Origin: Paenibacillus sp. ACRRX
GTDB taxonomy: Bacteria > Bacillota > Bacilli > Paenibacillales > Paenibacillaceae
Direction: 5' to 3'
DNA length: 64,000 nucleotides
Assembly (NCBI RefSeq): GCF_022346885.1
Contig: NZ_JAKRNK010000002.1
Location: 868,001-932,000 of the forward strand
Below, in pieces: positions 52,498 to 61,365 of this stretch (its first letter is position 1; each line of letters begins with the position of its first letter). The translations under genes and the position numbers were made by a program. The notes under the pieces are model-generated. The model saw only the letters and a list, made by a program, of their open reading frames with translations. It did not search any database and was not told the origin of the DNA.

Positions 52498-53325
52498 TTA
52501 TTGATTTAGGAGCGCTGGATCTCGCAACGGTGTTACCACGTGACGGCAGCAAGGGTGAAAGATTTCATTTCGAGGTAAATCGCCTATATATGGATAATCT
52601 CCGGGAGCATCCCGCACTAACTTTACTATTTGGCCTTCCCATTTGCGGCAAACATCCTTCGCATTGTGTCGCGAAATGACTCCGTAAAATGCACCGCGAG
52701 TAATTGCTTCGTTGAGCGTTGCCTCTTTGTGCGCCTCTAAAGATTTCGTCCGCGTAATCATATCGACGTAAACTTCCGGCTTCCAACGACGGCCGGCTGC
52801 GTCAATTATTCCGGTGTTAACCGAATCCCCGAGCTTCTTCTTGAGTCCGTCGAGGATATCGCGATTGATCGTCTTTCTGCCGTTAATTCCTCGCGCCATG
52901 TTCATACGCATTGATTCGGCGGTGACTTGGCGGATAGTTGTCCGTACACGACGGTCGACATTCTGTGTAACAGCGAGAAGATCCGCTTGGGTATCCGCAA
53001 CCACTGCTGCAACCATTTCGCGATTGATCTTGTTGAATGAAACGACCTTTGCCGCATCTTTAACGTCAAGTGCGACGAGCGCGGTTAATACGCCGTTTTG
53101 TGCAGCAATCGGAATATTTTCGGCTACCCATGCCGCAGACTCATCGTTAAGTGATGCCAAAACTTTCGACACTTCCGTTAACATCGCGGCTGTATTAGCG
53201 CGAGTCATATTCGAGATATCGACACGGTCGAGTGTCCGAAATATCTCACGAACTGCACTCTTATATGCCTTTACAAGCTTGTCCGTTGAGTATCGATATT
53301 CTGGCTCGGGAATCTTCGTCGTCAT
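52498..53325 (-). CDS. Minor head protein (SPP1 gp7-like)
   Basis: 275 residues, helical; the C-terminal region VISRHNAKDVCRKWEGQIV, with NEIFHPCCRHVVTPL, is the gp7/minor head protein signature. Its ATG overlaps the portal stop by 4 bases. Usually a few copies are packaged and ejected with DNA. Confidence 0.83.
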   Translation of the reverse strand: MTTKIPEPEYRYSTDKLVKAYKSAVREIFRTLDRVDISNMTRANTAAMLTEVSKVLASLNDESAAWVAENIPIAAQNGVLTALVALDVKDAAKVVSFNKINREMVAAVVADTQADLLAVTQNVDRRVRTTIRQVTAESMRMNMARGINGRKTINRDILDGLKKKLGDSVNTGIIDAAGRRWKPEVYVDMITRTKSLEAHKEATLNEAITRGAFYGVISRHNAKDVCRKWEGQIVKLVRDAPGDYPYIGDLPRNEIFHPCCRHVVTPLRDPALLNQ

Positions 53326-54911
53326 TCAACTACCTCAACTTCGTTATACACAGAGCTGGTGACGGTACCCATTGCGTCCTTCTCGTCTTGTCCGATCCGT
53401 ACCATTATCGCTTTAGCATGGGAATCGTCCACGCCGTCCAATTTCTTGATCGCAGTATGGACGTCTAATGTCGACTTTCCGCCCGTACGAATCTGTGCAA
53501 TCTCCGCCTGTTCCTTATCGTCCACTGGGAGTCCGTCATTCCAAGCGATTTTTGGATAAATTGGCTCGTAACTTTCGAAGCCGTCTACCCCTCTATTCGC
53601 AAAGTTTTCGAGTTCCATTGCCGTCCATAGTGCGTCTCGAATCGCTTTATCGACATGTACACGGATGCGATTGACCTTCGCTAAAATTGGCATGAATCTC
53701 GCTTTGATCGCGCCGGAATCCGTATGTGACGTACCTGATCCACCTCGCGAATCGCCTGCGAGAGTCGTACCAAACAACCACTGCGGGGTCTCGGACATTT
53801 GGAATACCATTCCAAGCAGATAGTCAAGTTCCTTAAACGCGCCGTCTAGTTGGCTATTCCAAACCATATAACCAGGCGTTGCGTCTTCCTTGCCAACTGG
53901 AATATATTTGCCGCCAAGACGAACAGAAGCACCATCGCCCTCCTCGAGGTCATCAGGACCATACGCGGTTGGATCAGAGTGCTTCCACAAAATATAATCG
54001 ATCTGCACTAGACGATCATTAATAGCGGCAAGTAGTGACTCGATTTTCTCTACACCACTTACGCCTTCCCATCGGTCATCTAGCGACTTATACGGGATGT
54101 GAAACACCAACGGACGGGCAACGCCAGTCTCGACAATATCCTCTTCGCGGCCAGTCGGAAGCTTCTCACCTATCCGAAATAACTCAACGGGCACACCGTA
54201 TCGGTTATCGATGCCGTTCGTATGTAAACGATAACGCTCGTACAGAATGAATCCTGGGACGTGACGTTCAACGTTAAGATGCGGAATTGCATTCATCTTC
54301 TCGCGAGAGAACTTTGACGTGAAAAATCCGTTTGGCTCCTCAACCCATTCGACCCATGCGATATTTACCGCCTTAAACTTCTTTTTCGAGCCTCGCGCCA
54401 ACTCCGGAAACACAATCGAAGCATCCACCGTTTCAATGATCGATTCTTGCTTTGCATTCGGAGGTAATAACCCTTCCGGAATCGCCGAAAAGTCTTGCGC
54501 GAAGCCATGCCGGACTTTGAAGAACGAATCGCCTCGATATCCTGCACCGATAACCGATTCGTGAATCCTTGCGGTCATGTCGTTCTCCTCGACAATCGAA
54601 TTCAAAGCCTTTTGTTCGCGGGAATCGTCGGGCTTTCCGGACTCGTATGTCGGTGGTTCCCCAACGAGCAAATCCGACGGCTTCGTTAGTAGCACATCGA
54701 CAATGTTGCACGCGATATACAGCTTTTTAAGTTGCGGTGCGGCCGGCGTGTCTTTGAGTAATGCAGCAGCTCGTTCGTACACTTCGTATAATCTACCGTC
54801 AAATATCGTACGACCACGTTCATACTTCGCTAACCTTTCAATGTGGGATTGCGGTGGAAACTGCTTTCCGACATCGATAAGTTTCGATGTTCGCGTAATA
54901 AAATCCGTAAT
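53322..54911 (-). CDS. Portal protein, apparent ATT start
   Basis: About 529 residues of the SPP1 gp6/phage portal family: HIPYKSLDDRWEGVSGVEKIESLLAAINDRL, WKHSDPTAYGP and MSETPQWLFGTTLAG are typical. The first usual start codon is GTG at 54782, with no ribosome-binding site and mid-helix (EVYERAAALL). The frame stays open 43 codons further to an ATT at 54911, which has AAAGGAGGG at ideal spacing and encodes ITDFITRTSKLIDVGKQFPP. I therefore take ATT as the start; 54782 is the conservative alternative. Confidence 0.82.
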   Translation of the reverse strand: MTDFITRTSKLIDVGKQFPPQSHIERLAKYERGRTIFDGRLYEVYERAAALLKDTPAAPQLKKLYIACNIVDVLLTKPSDLLVGEPPTYESGKPDDSREQKALNSIVEENDMTARIHESVIGAGYRGDSFFKVRHGFAQDFSAIPEGLLPPNAKQESIIETVDASIVFPELARGSKKKFKAVNIAWVEWVEEPNGFFTSKFSREKMNAIPHLNVERHVPGFILYERYRLHTNGIDNRYGVPVELFRIGEKLPTGREEDIVETGVARPLVFHIPYKSLDDRWEGVSGVEKIESLLAAINDRLVQIDYILWKHSDPTAYGPDDLEEGDGASVRLGGKYIPVGKEDATPGYMVWNSQLDGAFKELDYLLGMVFQMSETPQWLFGTTLAGDSRGGSGTSHTDSGAIKARFMPILAKVNRIRVHVDKAIRDALWTAMELENFANRGVDGFESYEPIYPKIAWNDGLPVDDKEQAEIAQIRTGGKSTLDVHTAIKKLDGVDDSHAKAIMVRIGQDEKDAMGTVTSSVYNEVEVVE

Positions 54912-54960
54912 GGTTAATCCCTCCTTTAGCTGATATGATTAGAAGTAAAGGGGTGTAGTC

Positions 54961-55581
54961 GTGGCTAAAATAACAACTACCAAGAACAAACTAATTAAGA
55001 ACAAACGAAATAAACAGCTCCTAGAGATACTTATAAGTCTTGAAAAGTGTAACTTCACTCTTAATCTCACAACTAGAAGACCTAAGGAAACAAGATCTCC
55101 CCTATTCTTACATGAGGCACCAATTTCAATGTTATTTACAATCGGCTCACTCTACGAAGCCTTATTAGGGTTCGACGCATTAAAAAATGAAATTATATCA
55201 GAACTACTATCTAAGCCAAATGACAATGTTAAAGAAATGGTAGACTTTATTAACTCAACTGACGTACAAGACTTCAAAAATAAAGTACTGAGAACCACTA
55301 GAAATAGAAGCTCATTTCACGTAGATAAAAGGATCATCAGTCGTTACTTCGCTGATTCAGATGAAGAGGATGAAGAATGCTTGTTATGGGTTGAAGGTGA
55401 CGGAGAACTCCCGCACTCCCCAATTTCCAGCGACATATTGAGCTGGTATTTCATAAGTATGTTTAAGAAACTAGATTTCCTCGACAACACTATCTTTATG
55501 GCGGATATTCACAATAAACTGCGATACATAACGACATATTTAATGATCGAGTGGTACGAAGTTGCTGTAGAACAATCCTAA
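54961..55581 (+). CDS. Opposite-strand accessory protein with HEPN-like motif
   Basis: 206 residues on the plus strand inside the minus-strand late operon. GTG start with AAAGGGG; an extended -10 (TG-A-TATGAT) at 54931-54939 gives it its own promoter. The helical protein has LRTTRNRSSFHVDKR near residue 113, fitting the R-X4-6-H pattern of HEPN RNases or toxins, and an acidic stretch DSDEEDEE. More AT-rich than the flanking phage genes. Likely a lysogen-expressed accessory gene, perhaps superinfection defence; function not proven. Confidence 0.6.
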   Translation: MAKITTTKNKLIKNKRNKQLLEILISLEKCNFTLNLTTRRPKETRSPLFLHEAPISMLFTIGSLYEALLGFDALKNEIISELLSKPNDNVKEMVDFINSTDVQDFKNKVLRTTRNRSSFHVDKRIISRYFADSDEEDEECLLWVEGDGELPHSPISSDILSWYFISMFKKLDFLDNTIFMADIHNKLRYITTYLMIEWYEVAVEQS

Positions 55582-57341
55582 ATCCAAGATGGCTTACGGC
55601 GTACCTTACGTACGCCTTTTTTACTTGCTGATATCGCCATTTCCAGTGCGTCCGGCATATCATCATGCCATTTACTACCGTAGCGCTCAAAATGCTCAAG
55701 CAACAACGTATGTTCACGATTAAATCGAATAGTTCCGTTTTCAATATCGGGAAGCATCGCCTCAATCCGAAGTTCCTTACGCGTCCTTTGATGGATCTCT
55801 TTCACCCGATTACGCGCAGGATACCCTTTTTCTTGTAGCGCTTGTTTGAGCTTCTGAACAAAGAACTCTTGTGCCATTTGCGCTTCAGCCGCGATGCCGT
55901 CCGGTTGATACTGCATGACCTTCTCGACGATTATTCGCATAAATTCGTCTGGATGGATTCGAGCACCAAACGCGTCCACAACGTAATATGCACCAAGCTT
56001 TTTATGCTTGGCCGTCGTAACTATCGCAGAGTAGTCGCCTTTCTGTTTACCCATCGCAAAGTCGATGCCCATCCCGAAATAGTACTCGCTGTGATCGAAC
56101 TTCATCGCCGTATCGTAATATTTGAAACGCTCAGGTTTGAATATCTGCGACTCTTCGTCAATAGGGTTATTTTGAAACTCTGTATTAAACGCCTTGTTGC
56201 CGTAGTTCATCTTTTCCAACATGAGAAACTGTATCGGAAACCGTGATGACCACAAGACCTCTGCGCCTTCCTCCATCTCGTCTCGATTGGATTCGAAGAA
56301 GGTTAGTGCAGCTTTTACGTTGGGAGCTGCGGTTTCGTCGTCCATCTCTTCCATTGCGGCAACTTCTTCGTCACAAGGTTCGTACTCCTTGTAAATTCGT
56401 TCAAATTCCGCCCAAAGATCGGCGCGTTCCGGTTGCTTGATTATCGCAGGGAAACTATTCTTAACGAAATCCTTCCGCTCTTTCAGAACGTAATTAAGCA
56501 AGCTATCGTGATGGACTAGTGTTCCCATGAATATAATAGCAGTCTGCGTCGGATCGTACGCAGGCATCAAGTCTGCGTTGAGCCAATCCTTCGCTTTCTG
56601 GCGTAACTCAGGTGTGTTGTTAGAATCCCGCGATTCCAAGTCATCGAGAAGAATAAGGTCCGGACGCTGCGCACCGTTACGGAAACCGCGAATCTGCATC
56701 CCGAGTGACGTCGCTTCCATCTTCGCGCCAGATGTCGTAAGGAACGCTTCTTCCGAATCCTTCTCATTCATCGTCTTTTTTTCGTATAAGAGTTCGCCAA
56801 AGTCATCCCGAAGTTTAACGTTGTACTTGAGTTGTCCGGCTACCCACTTGATAAACTTCTTCGATCCCGCGTTGGTCTCCGATATGATCAGAATCATCCG
56901 ACGCTTGCGATACGCAATCTCATGTACCGGAAAAGCATTCGATAAATACGCAGATTTAGCGTGACCACGAGACGCAGCCCATGCGATACGTGCCGTTCGA
57001 TTGACGTTAGAAACCGAGTCAAGAATCCGCGAAAGCTTCTGGTGAAAATTCGGCGCGTCGTCCATATCAACGGATGTTGTCGGTACGAGATTGTCCGAAT
57101 TCCCAGGATTGCGAGCTTCCGAGAAGTATTCGTAGAAGAAGTAGAGCATGTCCACTTCCGCACGATGAATTCGCGTTAAACGCTTCAACTCGGCAACATC
57201 CCCGCGAAGCATCTCGACATGATAATCGGTCCCGCGTCCAGATTGCACAAGCGCTTTCAGCTTTGTCGCGCGTTCGGAAATAACGGCGATGCGCTCGGCG
57301 CGTTTTTCGCGGTCAAGCCATCGTCCGTCTACGTAAGCCAA
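55578..57341 (-). CDS. Terminase large subunit
   Basis: About 587 residues. ATPase domain: Walker A-like AASRGHAKSA, Walker B DLILLDDLES, and coupling segment IFMGTLVHHDS. Nuclease domain: GIDFAMGKQKGDYSAIV and C-terminal HDDMPDALEMAI with catalytic acids. It pumps DNA into the prohead and cuts concatemers. TTG at 57341 has GGAGG nine bases upstream; the TTG two codons earlier is too close. Confidence 0.93.
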   Translation of the reverse strand: MAYVDGRWLDREKRAERIAVISERATKLKALVQSGRGTDYHVEMLRGDVAELKRLTRIHRAEVDMLYFFYEYFSEARNPGNSDNLVPTTSVDMDDAPNFHQKLSRILDSVSNVNRTARIAWAASRGHAKSAYLSNAFPVHEIAYRKRRMILIISETNAGSKKFIKWVAGQLKYNVKLRDDFGELLYEKKTMNEKDSEEAFLTTSGAKMEATSLGMQIRGFRNGAQRPDLILLDDLESRDSNNTPELRQKAKDWLNADLMPAYDPTQTAIIFMGTLVHHDSLLNYVLKERKDFVKNSFPAIIKQPERADLWAEFERIYKEYEPCDEEVAAMEEMDDETAAPNVKAALTFFESNRDEMEEGAEVLWSSRFPIQFLMLEKMNYGNKAFNTEFQNNPIDEESQIFKPERFKYYDTAMKFDHSEYYFGMGIDFAMGKQKGDYSAIVTTAKHKKLGAYYVVDAFGARIHPDEFMRIIVEKVMQYQPDGIAAEAQMAQEFFVQKLKQALQEKGYPARNRVKEIHQRTRKELRIEAMLPDIENGTIRFNREHTLLLEHFERYGSKWHDDMPDALEMAISASKKGVRKVRRKPSWI

Positions 57342-57356
57342 GCACAATCGCCTCCG

Positions 57357-57581
57357 TTACTTAATGAATTCCCAATCCTCTGCAAGTACGTCAGTCTGTG
57401 AGGCAAGCCACGGGACGATGGTATCCTGTACTGTTTTCATGTAGATAAAGTCTTGTGTACGATAACCATCTCGAAACCCACCGCCTTCACACAATCCAAG
57501 ATACATACCTTTACCATTCCACCCTGCTCGTGCAACTTTATCTCCCTGCTTCAATACCTCAATCGCTTGTCCGAAATTCAT
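57357..57581 (-). CDS. DUF2829 / Tad2-like protein, anti-Thoeris candidate
   Basis: 74 residues. MNFGQAIEVLKQGDKVARAGWNGKGMYL and PWLASQTDVLAEDWEF are the hallmark ends of DUF2829, the family of Tad2 proteins that sequester cyclic ADP-ribose-type signals made by Thoeris ThsB. ATG at 57581 follows GGAGGG; the longer frame is only an overlap with terS. It lies between the small and large terminase genes, an odd place for a counter-defence gene. Confidence 0.82.
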   Translation of the reverse strand: MNFGQAIEVLKQGDKVARAGWNGKGMYLGLCEGGGFRDGYRTQDFIYMKTVQDTIVPWLASQTDVLAEDWEFIK

Positions 57582-57594
57582 AAAATTCCCTCCG

Positions 57595-58056
57595 TTATTC
57601 TTCGCTCGGCACTTCAGCAAGCAGCTCGTCCAATTCCTCGATATCCTTCGCGATATCATCCGTACTACGAGATCCGCCTACATCCTTCGTCTCGACTACC
57701 GTCTTATCCGTCAGTAATCCGTGACGACGCAAGTATAGGTCGATTCCCTTAACGGATGGCATCGCATTTTCCCCTTTCGGGTCGATGAGTTTCATCAAGT
57801 TCCGGTAAACGACGACTCGCTTCGATTCGAGAAAATCATCACACAACAGGTTCACGTATTCGATAAACGTCTTGTTTTGCGTACGCCATTTATAGAGTTC
57901 GTTCCGTCGATAGCCTACTTGTTCCGCAATTTCATCGAATGTCATTCGCGTTTGTGTGTCCTCCGCAAGCTCCCGTTCAACACAAAGAAGCGCAGCCTCC
58001 CGTTGCTTCGCGGTAAGCTTCGCCTCTAGCGCTCTTTTCCGTTGTTCAGACGCCAA
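57595..58056 (-). CDS. Terminase small subunit
   Basis: 153 residues with an N-terminal HTH (MTFDEIAEQVGYRRNELYKWRTQN), an oligomerisation middle and an acidic tail (KDIEELDELLAEVPSEE). It recognises the packaging site and loads the large subunit. The repeats and long gap upstream are the likely substrate. Confidence 0.85.
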   Translation of the reverse strand: MASEQRKRALEAKLTAKQREAALLCVERELAEDTQTRMTFDEIAEQVGYRRNELYKWRTQNKTFIEYVNLLCDDFLESKRVVVYRNLMKLIDPKGENAMPSVKGIDLYLRRHGLLTDKTVVETKDVGGSRSTDDIAKDIEELDELLAEVPSEE

Positions 58057-58353
58057 TACGCCGCCTCCTTCGTTTGTAATATAGCAATCGCATGTTTTTA
58101 CCGTAGAATTTACGTGAAATTAGCCGTTTTCCCACCGAAAAGGTACAAACACCTTATCGCGAAAGGAAAACGATAATTTCACGGTGATTTTACGTAATCC
58201 TTCGTAGATGCTTTCGGCACCCCCGACTTCAAAAAATTGTACGCAGGTTACAATCGTCGGATGCCGCGAATCTTAAGCATACTCTTGGGGGTTTGTCAAC
58301 AATTATTTTTACTTATTTTATTTACATTTAATTGGTAGTTCGTAGTAATTACG

Positions 58354-58608
58354 TTATGCAACGTTTATGCATATACATGTGTACAAAACTCTGGTTTTAG
58401 ACTACAGTAAATCCCGGAAACCCGCGCCACTACGCCGTTTATTTCGTATGCATAAAATAACGTTATGCAACGAATATGCATTACCATTTGGCACCGATAA
58501 ACATCCGCATAACTACGCGGTTTATGTCCGTTTACTGTCGCGAGTAACTGGTAGTTTATGCAACGGGTAGCACACGAACGCTCATTCGTTTATGCAACGA
58601 TTATGCAT
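58354..58608 (+). repeat. TTATGCAACG-N2-TATGCAT direct repeats
   Basis: Copies at 58354-58372, 58463-58481 and 58590-58608 match all 17 fixed bases; a partial copy (first 10 bases) is at 58556-58565. Spacing is irregular (109, 93 and 34 bases). Confidence 0.8.
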
Positions 58609-59050
58609 CGCATATCAACGATGATTCCCGGTGGATTCCGGCTTGACTCGACGCCCCCGTGAGTTTGACGAGGGCCTCCGGTCGTTACCGCCCAACCGAT
58701 GATATACGCGAATAGGTACTTATATGAGTCCGCCTAACCTCGTATGCTACCGTATCGGCAACGTATCCCCACGCCAACCAATCGCTTCATTAAATGCCGT
58801 TTAATCTAACGTCAATCATCCGTAAGATACACACCGTTGTTTCTACCGCAGAATCCGCGGCAAATAAGCCGCTCTCCATACGATCATAGGCGTCATACCT
58901 ATACGGTAGTAAAGCGGCTAAACTAACGGGAATCATGTGTTATAATCATGCGGATACCTGTCGTGTTTATATGGCCGATAAAGGCGTTGTTGTATTAACG
59001 TGGAGCTGATAGCTCATCGAGGATATAAATATAAAAGAGCAAAGGCAGAA

Positions 59051-59084
59051 TTGTGCTGAAGCACAAGCCTTCGCGCCAAGGCGC
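59051..59084. other. Two adjacent small hairpins
   Basis: TTGTGC-TGAA-GCACAA (59051-59066) and GCGCC-AA-GGCGC (59073-59084). They could belong to a structured RNA or a packaging site. No coding sense is visible. Confidence 0.45.
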
Positions 59085-59208
59085 TCGGCAATGTAGTTAT
59101 TAGACAACCCACCCGCGCTCTCTTAAATATCCGCGAATAATGTATGTTATAGGTATTGCATGGTCGGCTTGTCCGGCCGTGCTCGCAAGGAACGCAGTTC
59201 CGCAGCGA

Positions 59209-59478
59209 TTATCTCTTTCCTTCGTATTTCCCCGTTACCCAAACCGCATTATAATCCGCACATGGACGTAATATCTCGTTAGTCCAGTGTTTATCTTTAT
59301 CCGTCAATTCAACGTAACCCACTACGACAACATTCGGACGTTGCGTCTTATGTCGTAATCCACAAACGCGTTGTCCGCAGTATATCGCTAGCCAGTAATC
59401 AACGTCAGATATCGGAAAGCTTGCGTTCATTACATTCGCTTCCTCTTGTGTTTGAACAACGAAAAGTATGTACGCCAT
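59209..59478 (-). CDS. Hypothetical phage protein
   Basis: 89 residues (AYILFVVQTQEEANVMNASFP, RPNVVVVGYVELTDKDKHW). AGGGAG precedes the ATG. No family recognised. It lies downstream of the tandem 25-base repeats. Confidence 0.6.
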   Translation of the reverse strand: MAYILFVVQTQEEANVMNASFPISDVDYWLAIYCGQRVCGLRHKTQRPNVVVVGYVELTDKDKHWTNEILRPCADYNAVWVTGKYEGKR

Positions 59479-59586
59479 GAATCGGACTCCCTCCCGTTAA
59501 ATTTACCGATTGGAGAAGATTAAGATATAATTTAACACCCAAAATGGCGACTCACTTAGTGCCACGTGGAGTTTCGGCGTTTTATG

Positions 59587-59643
59587 TTGTACGAATAAGC
59601 ACACCTTTTTACCCCGTTTTGTACGAATAAGCACACCTTTTTA
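59587..59643. repeat. Two perfect 25-base direct repeats
   Basis: Copies at 59587-59611 and 59619-59643 begin TTGTACGAATAAGC and end in ACCTTTTTA, offset by 32 bases. The second copy includes the stop codon of the winged-helix gene. Confidence 0.85.
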
Positions 59644-60492
59644 TTTCGCCTTAGTCGAAAACATGGCGATAAGTGTGTCGTCCGGCTTCGTACTTTTCCG
59701 ATAAAATACGTTCGGATTGAATACGTAGGAGGTTGTATCTCCGACAGTTAATCGAGCAATTACGTATTCATTACCGAACTTCATCCGGGGAAGTCGCTTA
59801 TATAACTCCTTCGGATCGATTCCGATTGCCTCCGCGAGTTCCTTCCCACTGAACCACCGAATCTTCTCCGGATCGCGTTCGAGTGGATTCGCACATAATG
59901 CATTTGTCCCGTAGTGTACAAACGCAAACATTCGATACATTAACCCGATATCAACCGCCCGTACCTCGCGATATAGCTGTTTTACTTTTGCCGTATATGA
60001 ACGAACGACGGCTCGATTCTGCGTTACTCCCCGAAAATGATACTTAGGATTAACGCGGTATCCACCGTCGCCCTGTGTGATTATTCCGTGTTCAATACAT
60101 GCGTTCATGAAGTCGTAGAATGTCTGTCGCTTGCGCTTTAGTTGTAACGCATCGAGCATATCCGCTGACTTCATCGGAGAGCCATCGGCGCTTACAAGTA
60201 ATCCATCGTCATATCCGACATAGCACTGAAGCAACGTAAGGTATCCACATTGTGCCGTAGTCAATACGCTGATCACTTCGCTTATCGCTTCCATCGCGGT
60301 AAAGGTAAAGTCCGGTTGTCTTCCGTTAAATTGACGACGATCTTTGTAAGCTTCAGACTGCGCGATGTTAGTCACCTTGTGTGTGGCTGCTGGCGCATAA
60401 ACGAGAGTTTCACCGGTTTCTGGATCGAACGCCGTACCGGTTCTGGTAAATGCGATATGCTCTGCGGTGTGCTGTCGATTAATTATCGCCAA
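59641..60492 (-). CDS. Winged-helix protein, plasmid RepL-like
   Basis: 283 residues. The helical N-terminal half (FTFTAMEAISEVISVLTTAQCGYLTLLQCYV) and winged-helix region (QTFYDFMNACIEHGIITQGDGGYRVNPKYHFRG) resemble RepL/MarR-type replication or regulatory proteins; a second HTH-like segment is FSGKELAEAIGIDPKELYKRLP. TTG start, overlapping the previous gene by 14 bases. It may bind the tandem repeats at its 3' end. Confidence 0.62.
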   Translation of the reverse strand: MAIINRQHTAEHIAFTRTGTAFDPETGETLVYAPAATHKVTNIAQSEAYKDRRQFNGRQPDFTFTAMEAISEVISVLTTAQCGYLTLLQCYVGYDDGLLVSADGSPMKSADMLDALQLKRKRQTFYDFMNACIEHGIITQGDGGYRVNPKYHFRGVTQNRAVVRSYTAKVKQLYREVRAVDIGLMYRMFAFVHYGTNALCANPLERDPEKIRWFSGKELAEAIGIDPKELYKRLPRMKFGNEYVIARLTVGDTTSYVFNPNVFYRKSTKPDDTLIAMFSTKAK

Positions 60493-60685
60493 CCACCGCC
60501 ATCATCGCACTTTCCAACTCGCGTAACGCCTGCGCAGCTTTCTTTGCTTCGCGTTGGATCGCTTTGAGTCCAACAAGTGCTTCGGATACATCGAGACCCA
60601 CCGTCATTGTTCCGAGGTTCATTACGTTTAGTTCGCGATGCTTTTCCGCAAATGCGTTTGATTCGCGTGAAGTAGATTCCGCCAT
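60479..60685 (-). CDS. Small helical phage protein
   Basis: 68 residues: mixed start and an amphipathic helix (ALVGLKAIQREAKKAAQALRELESAM). AAAGGTAGG upstream of the ATG at 60685. Overlaps the winged-helix gene by 14 bases, so likely translationally coupled. Confidence 0.6.
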   Translation of the reverse strand: MAESTSRESNAFAEKHRELNVMNLGTMTVGLDVSEALVGLKAIQREAKKAAQALRELESAMMAVVGDN

Positions 60686-60801
60686 ATACAACGCCTACCT
60701 TTCGAGTGATAAATATAAACGCAAAAAGACCCAACCGGAGAGCGTCCGATCAGGTCACAAAGATTCACCTTTATAGTCATGAGATAAGCACAATTACAAC
60801 C

Positions 60802-61365
60802 TCATGAAACAGCTTTTAGTCTAGTAAGTTTAGTTTTATTCTCTTTTATTTCGCTTTCTAGTTCTGCTAATTTTCTAGTTTCTTCTGAATACAAGTACAC
60901 CTGAGAATTATCAAAATGACCGTATTCACCGTCTTTTGTATAATCATCTCCGATAATCATGGCGCGCTCTTCCTCTAAATCTCTAATGACTAATTCTGTT
61001 TCCGCGATTTCTTCTTCGATGTGAACTAGAGCTTCGTCATGATAAACTTTAGCAGAATTTAACCACGGCTTTAGCGTGTTGATTGCGTATGTCTCGTATA
61101 ATTCTCGCTCTAGTCTGTCCTCGACGAAGTAAACTCTAACCTTCACAATTTTGTCAGCATGTCCATTTGTGACGTCTCTGCCGCGGAGATGTGCGAGCAG
61201 TCTGTTTCGTAAGTGTTTTGATTTGCCTACGTACATGACCAGCCCTTCCATGTCATAAATAACGTATATTCCTGTGTCACAACTATCGAAAAGGTATTTC
61301 TTTTTGCGGATATCTATTGGCGACAGTTCGATGTGATTGTCAGGTAGTGATATAACTATACCCAC
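60802..61365 (-). CDS. GIY-YIG nuclease-domain protein
   Basis: 187 residues. GIY-YIG core at about 30-100: TGIYVIYDMEGLVMYVGKSKHLRNRLLAHL, then ELYETYAINTLKPWLN with the metal-binding Glu. The last 80 residues are coiled coil (IEEEIAETELVIRDLEEE). GTG start, overlapping the upstream stop by 10 bases. Could be a phage nicking or homing nuclease. Confidence 0.82.
   Translation of the reverse strand: MGIVISLPDNHIELSPIDIRKKKYLFDSCDTGIYVIYDMEGLVMYVGKSKHLRNRLLAHLRGRDVTNGHADKIVKVRVYFVEDRLERELYETYAINTLKPWLNSAKVYHDEALVHIEEEIAETELVIRDLEEERAMIIGDDYTKDGEYGHFDNSQVYLYSEETRKLAELESEIKENKTKLTRLKAVS

Larger units (their letters stand above)
58057..59208. other. Large non-coding region upstream of terS
   Basis: 1.15 kb without a credible gene. 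It holds three full and one partial copy of a TTATGCAACG-N2-TATGCAT repeat (58,354-58,608), an inverted pair AGCCGCT / AGCGGCT enclosing ATAGG / CCTAT (58,867-58,919), and two small hairpins at 59,051-59,084. Likely packaging (pac/cos) or replication/control site. Confidence 0.6.

Noticed and set aside
58354-58608. CRISPR array
   Set aside because: Repeats are short, irregularly spaced (34-109 bases) and one copy is partial; no cas genes nearby.
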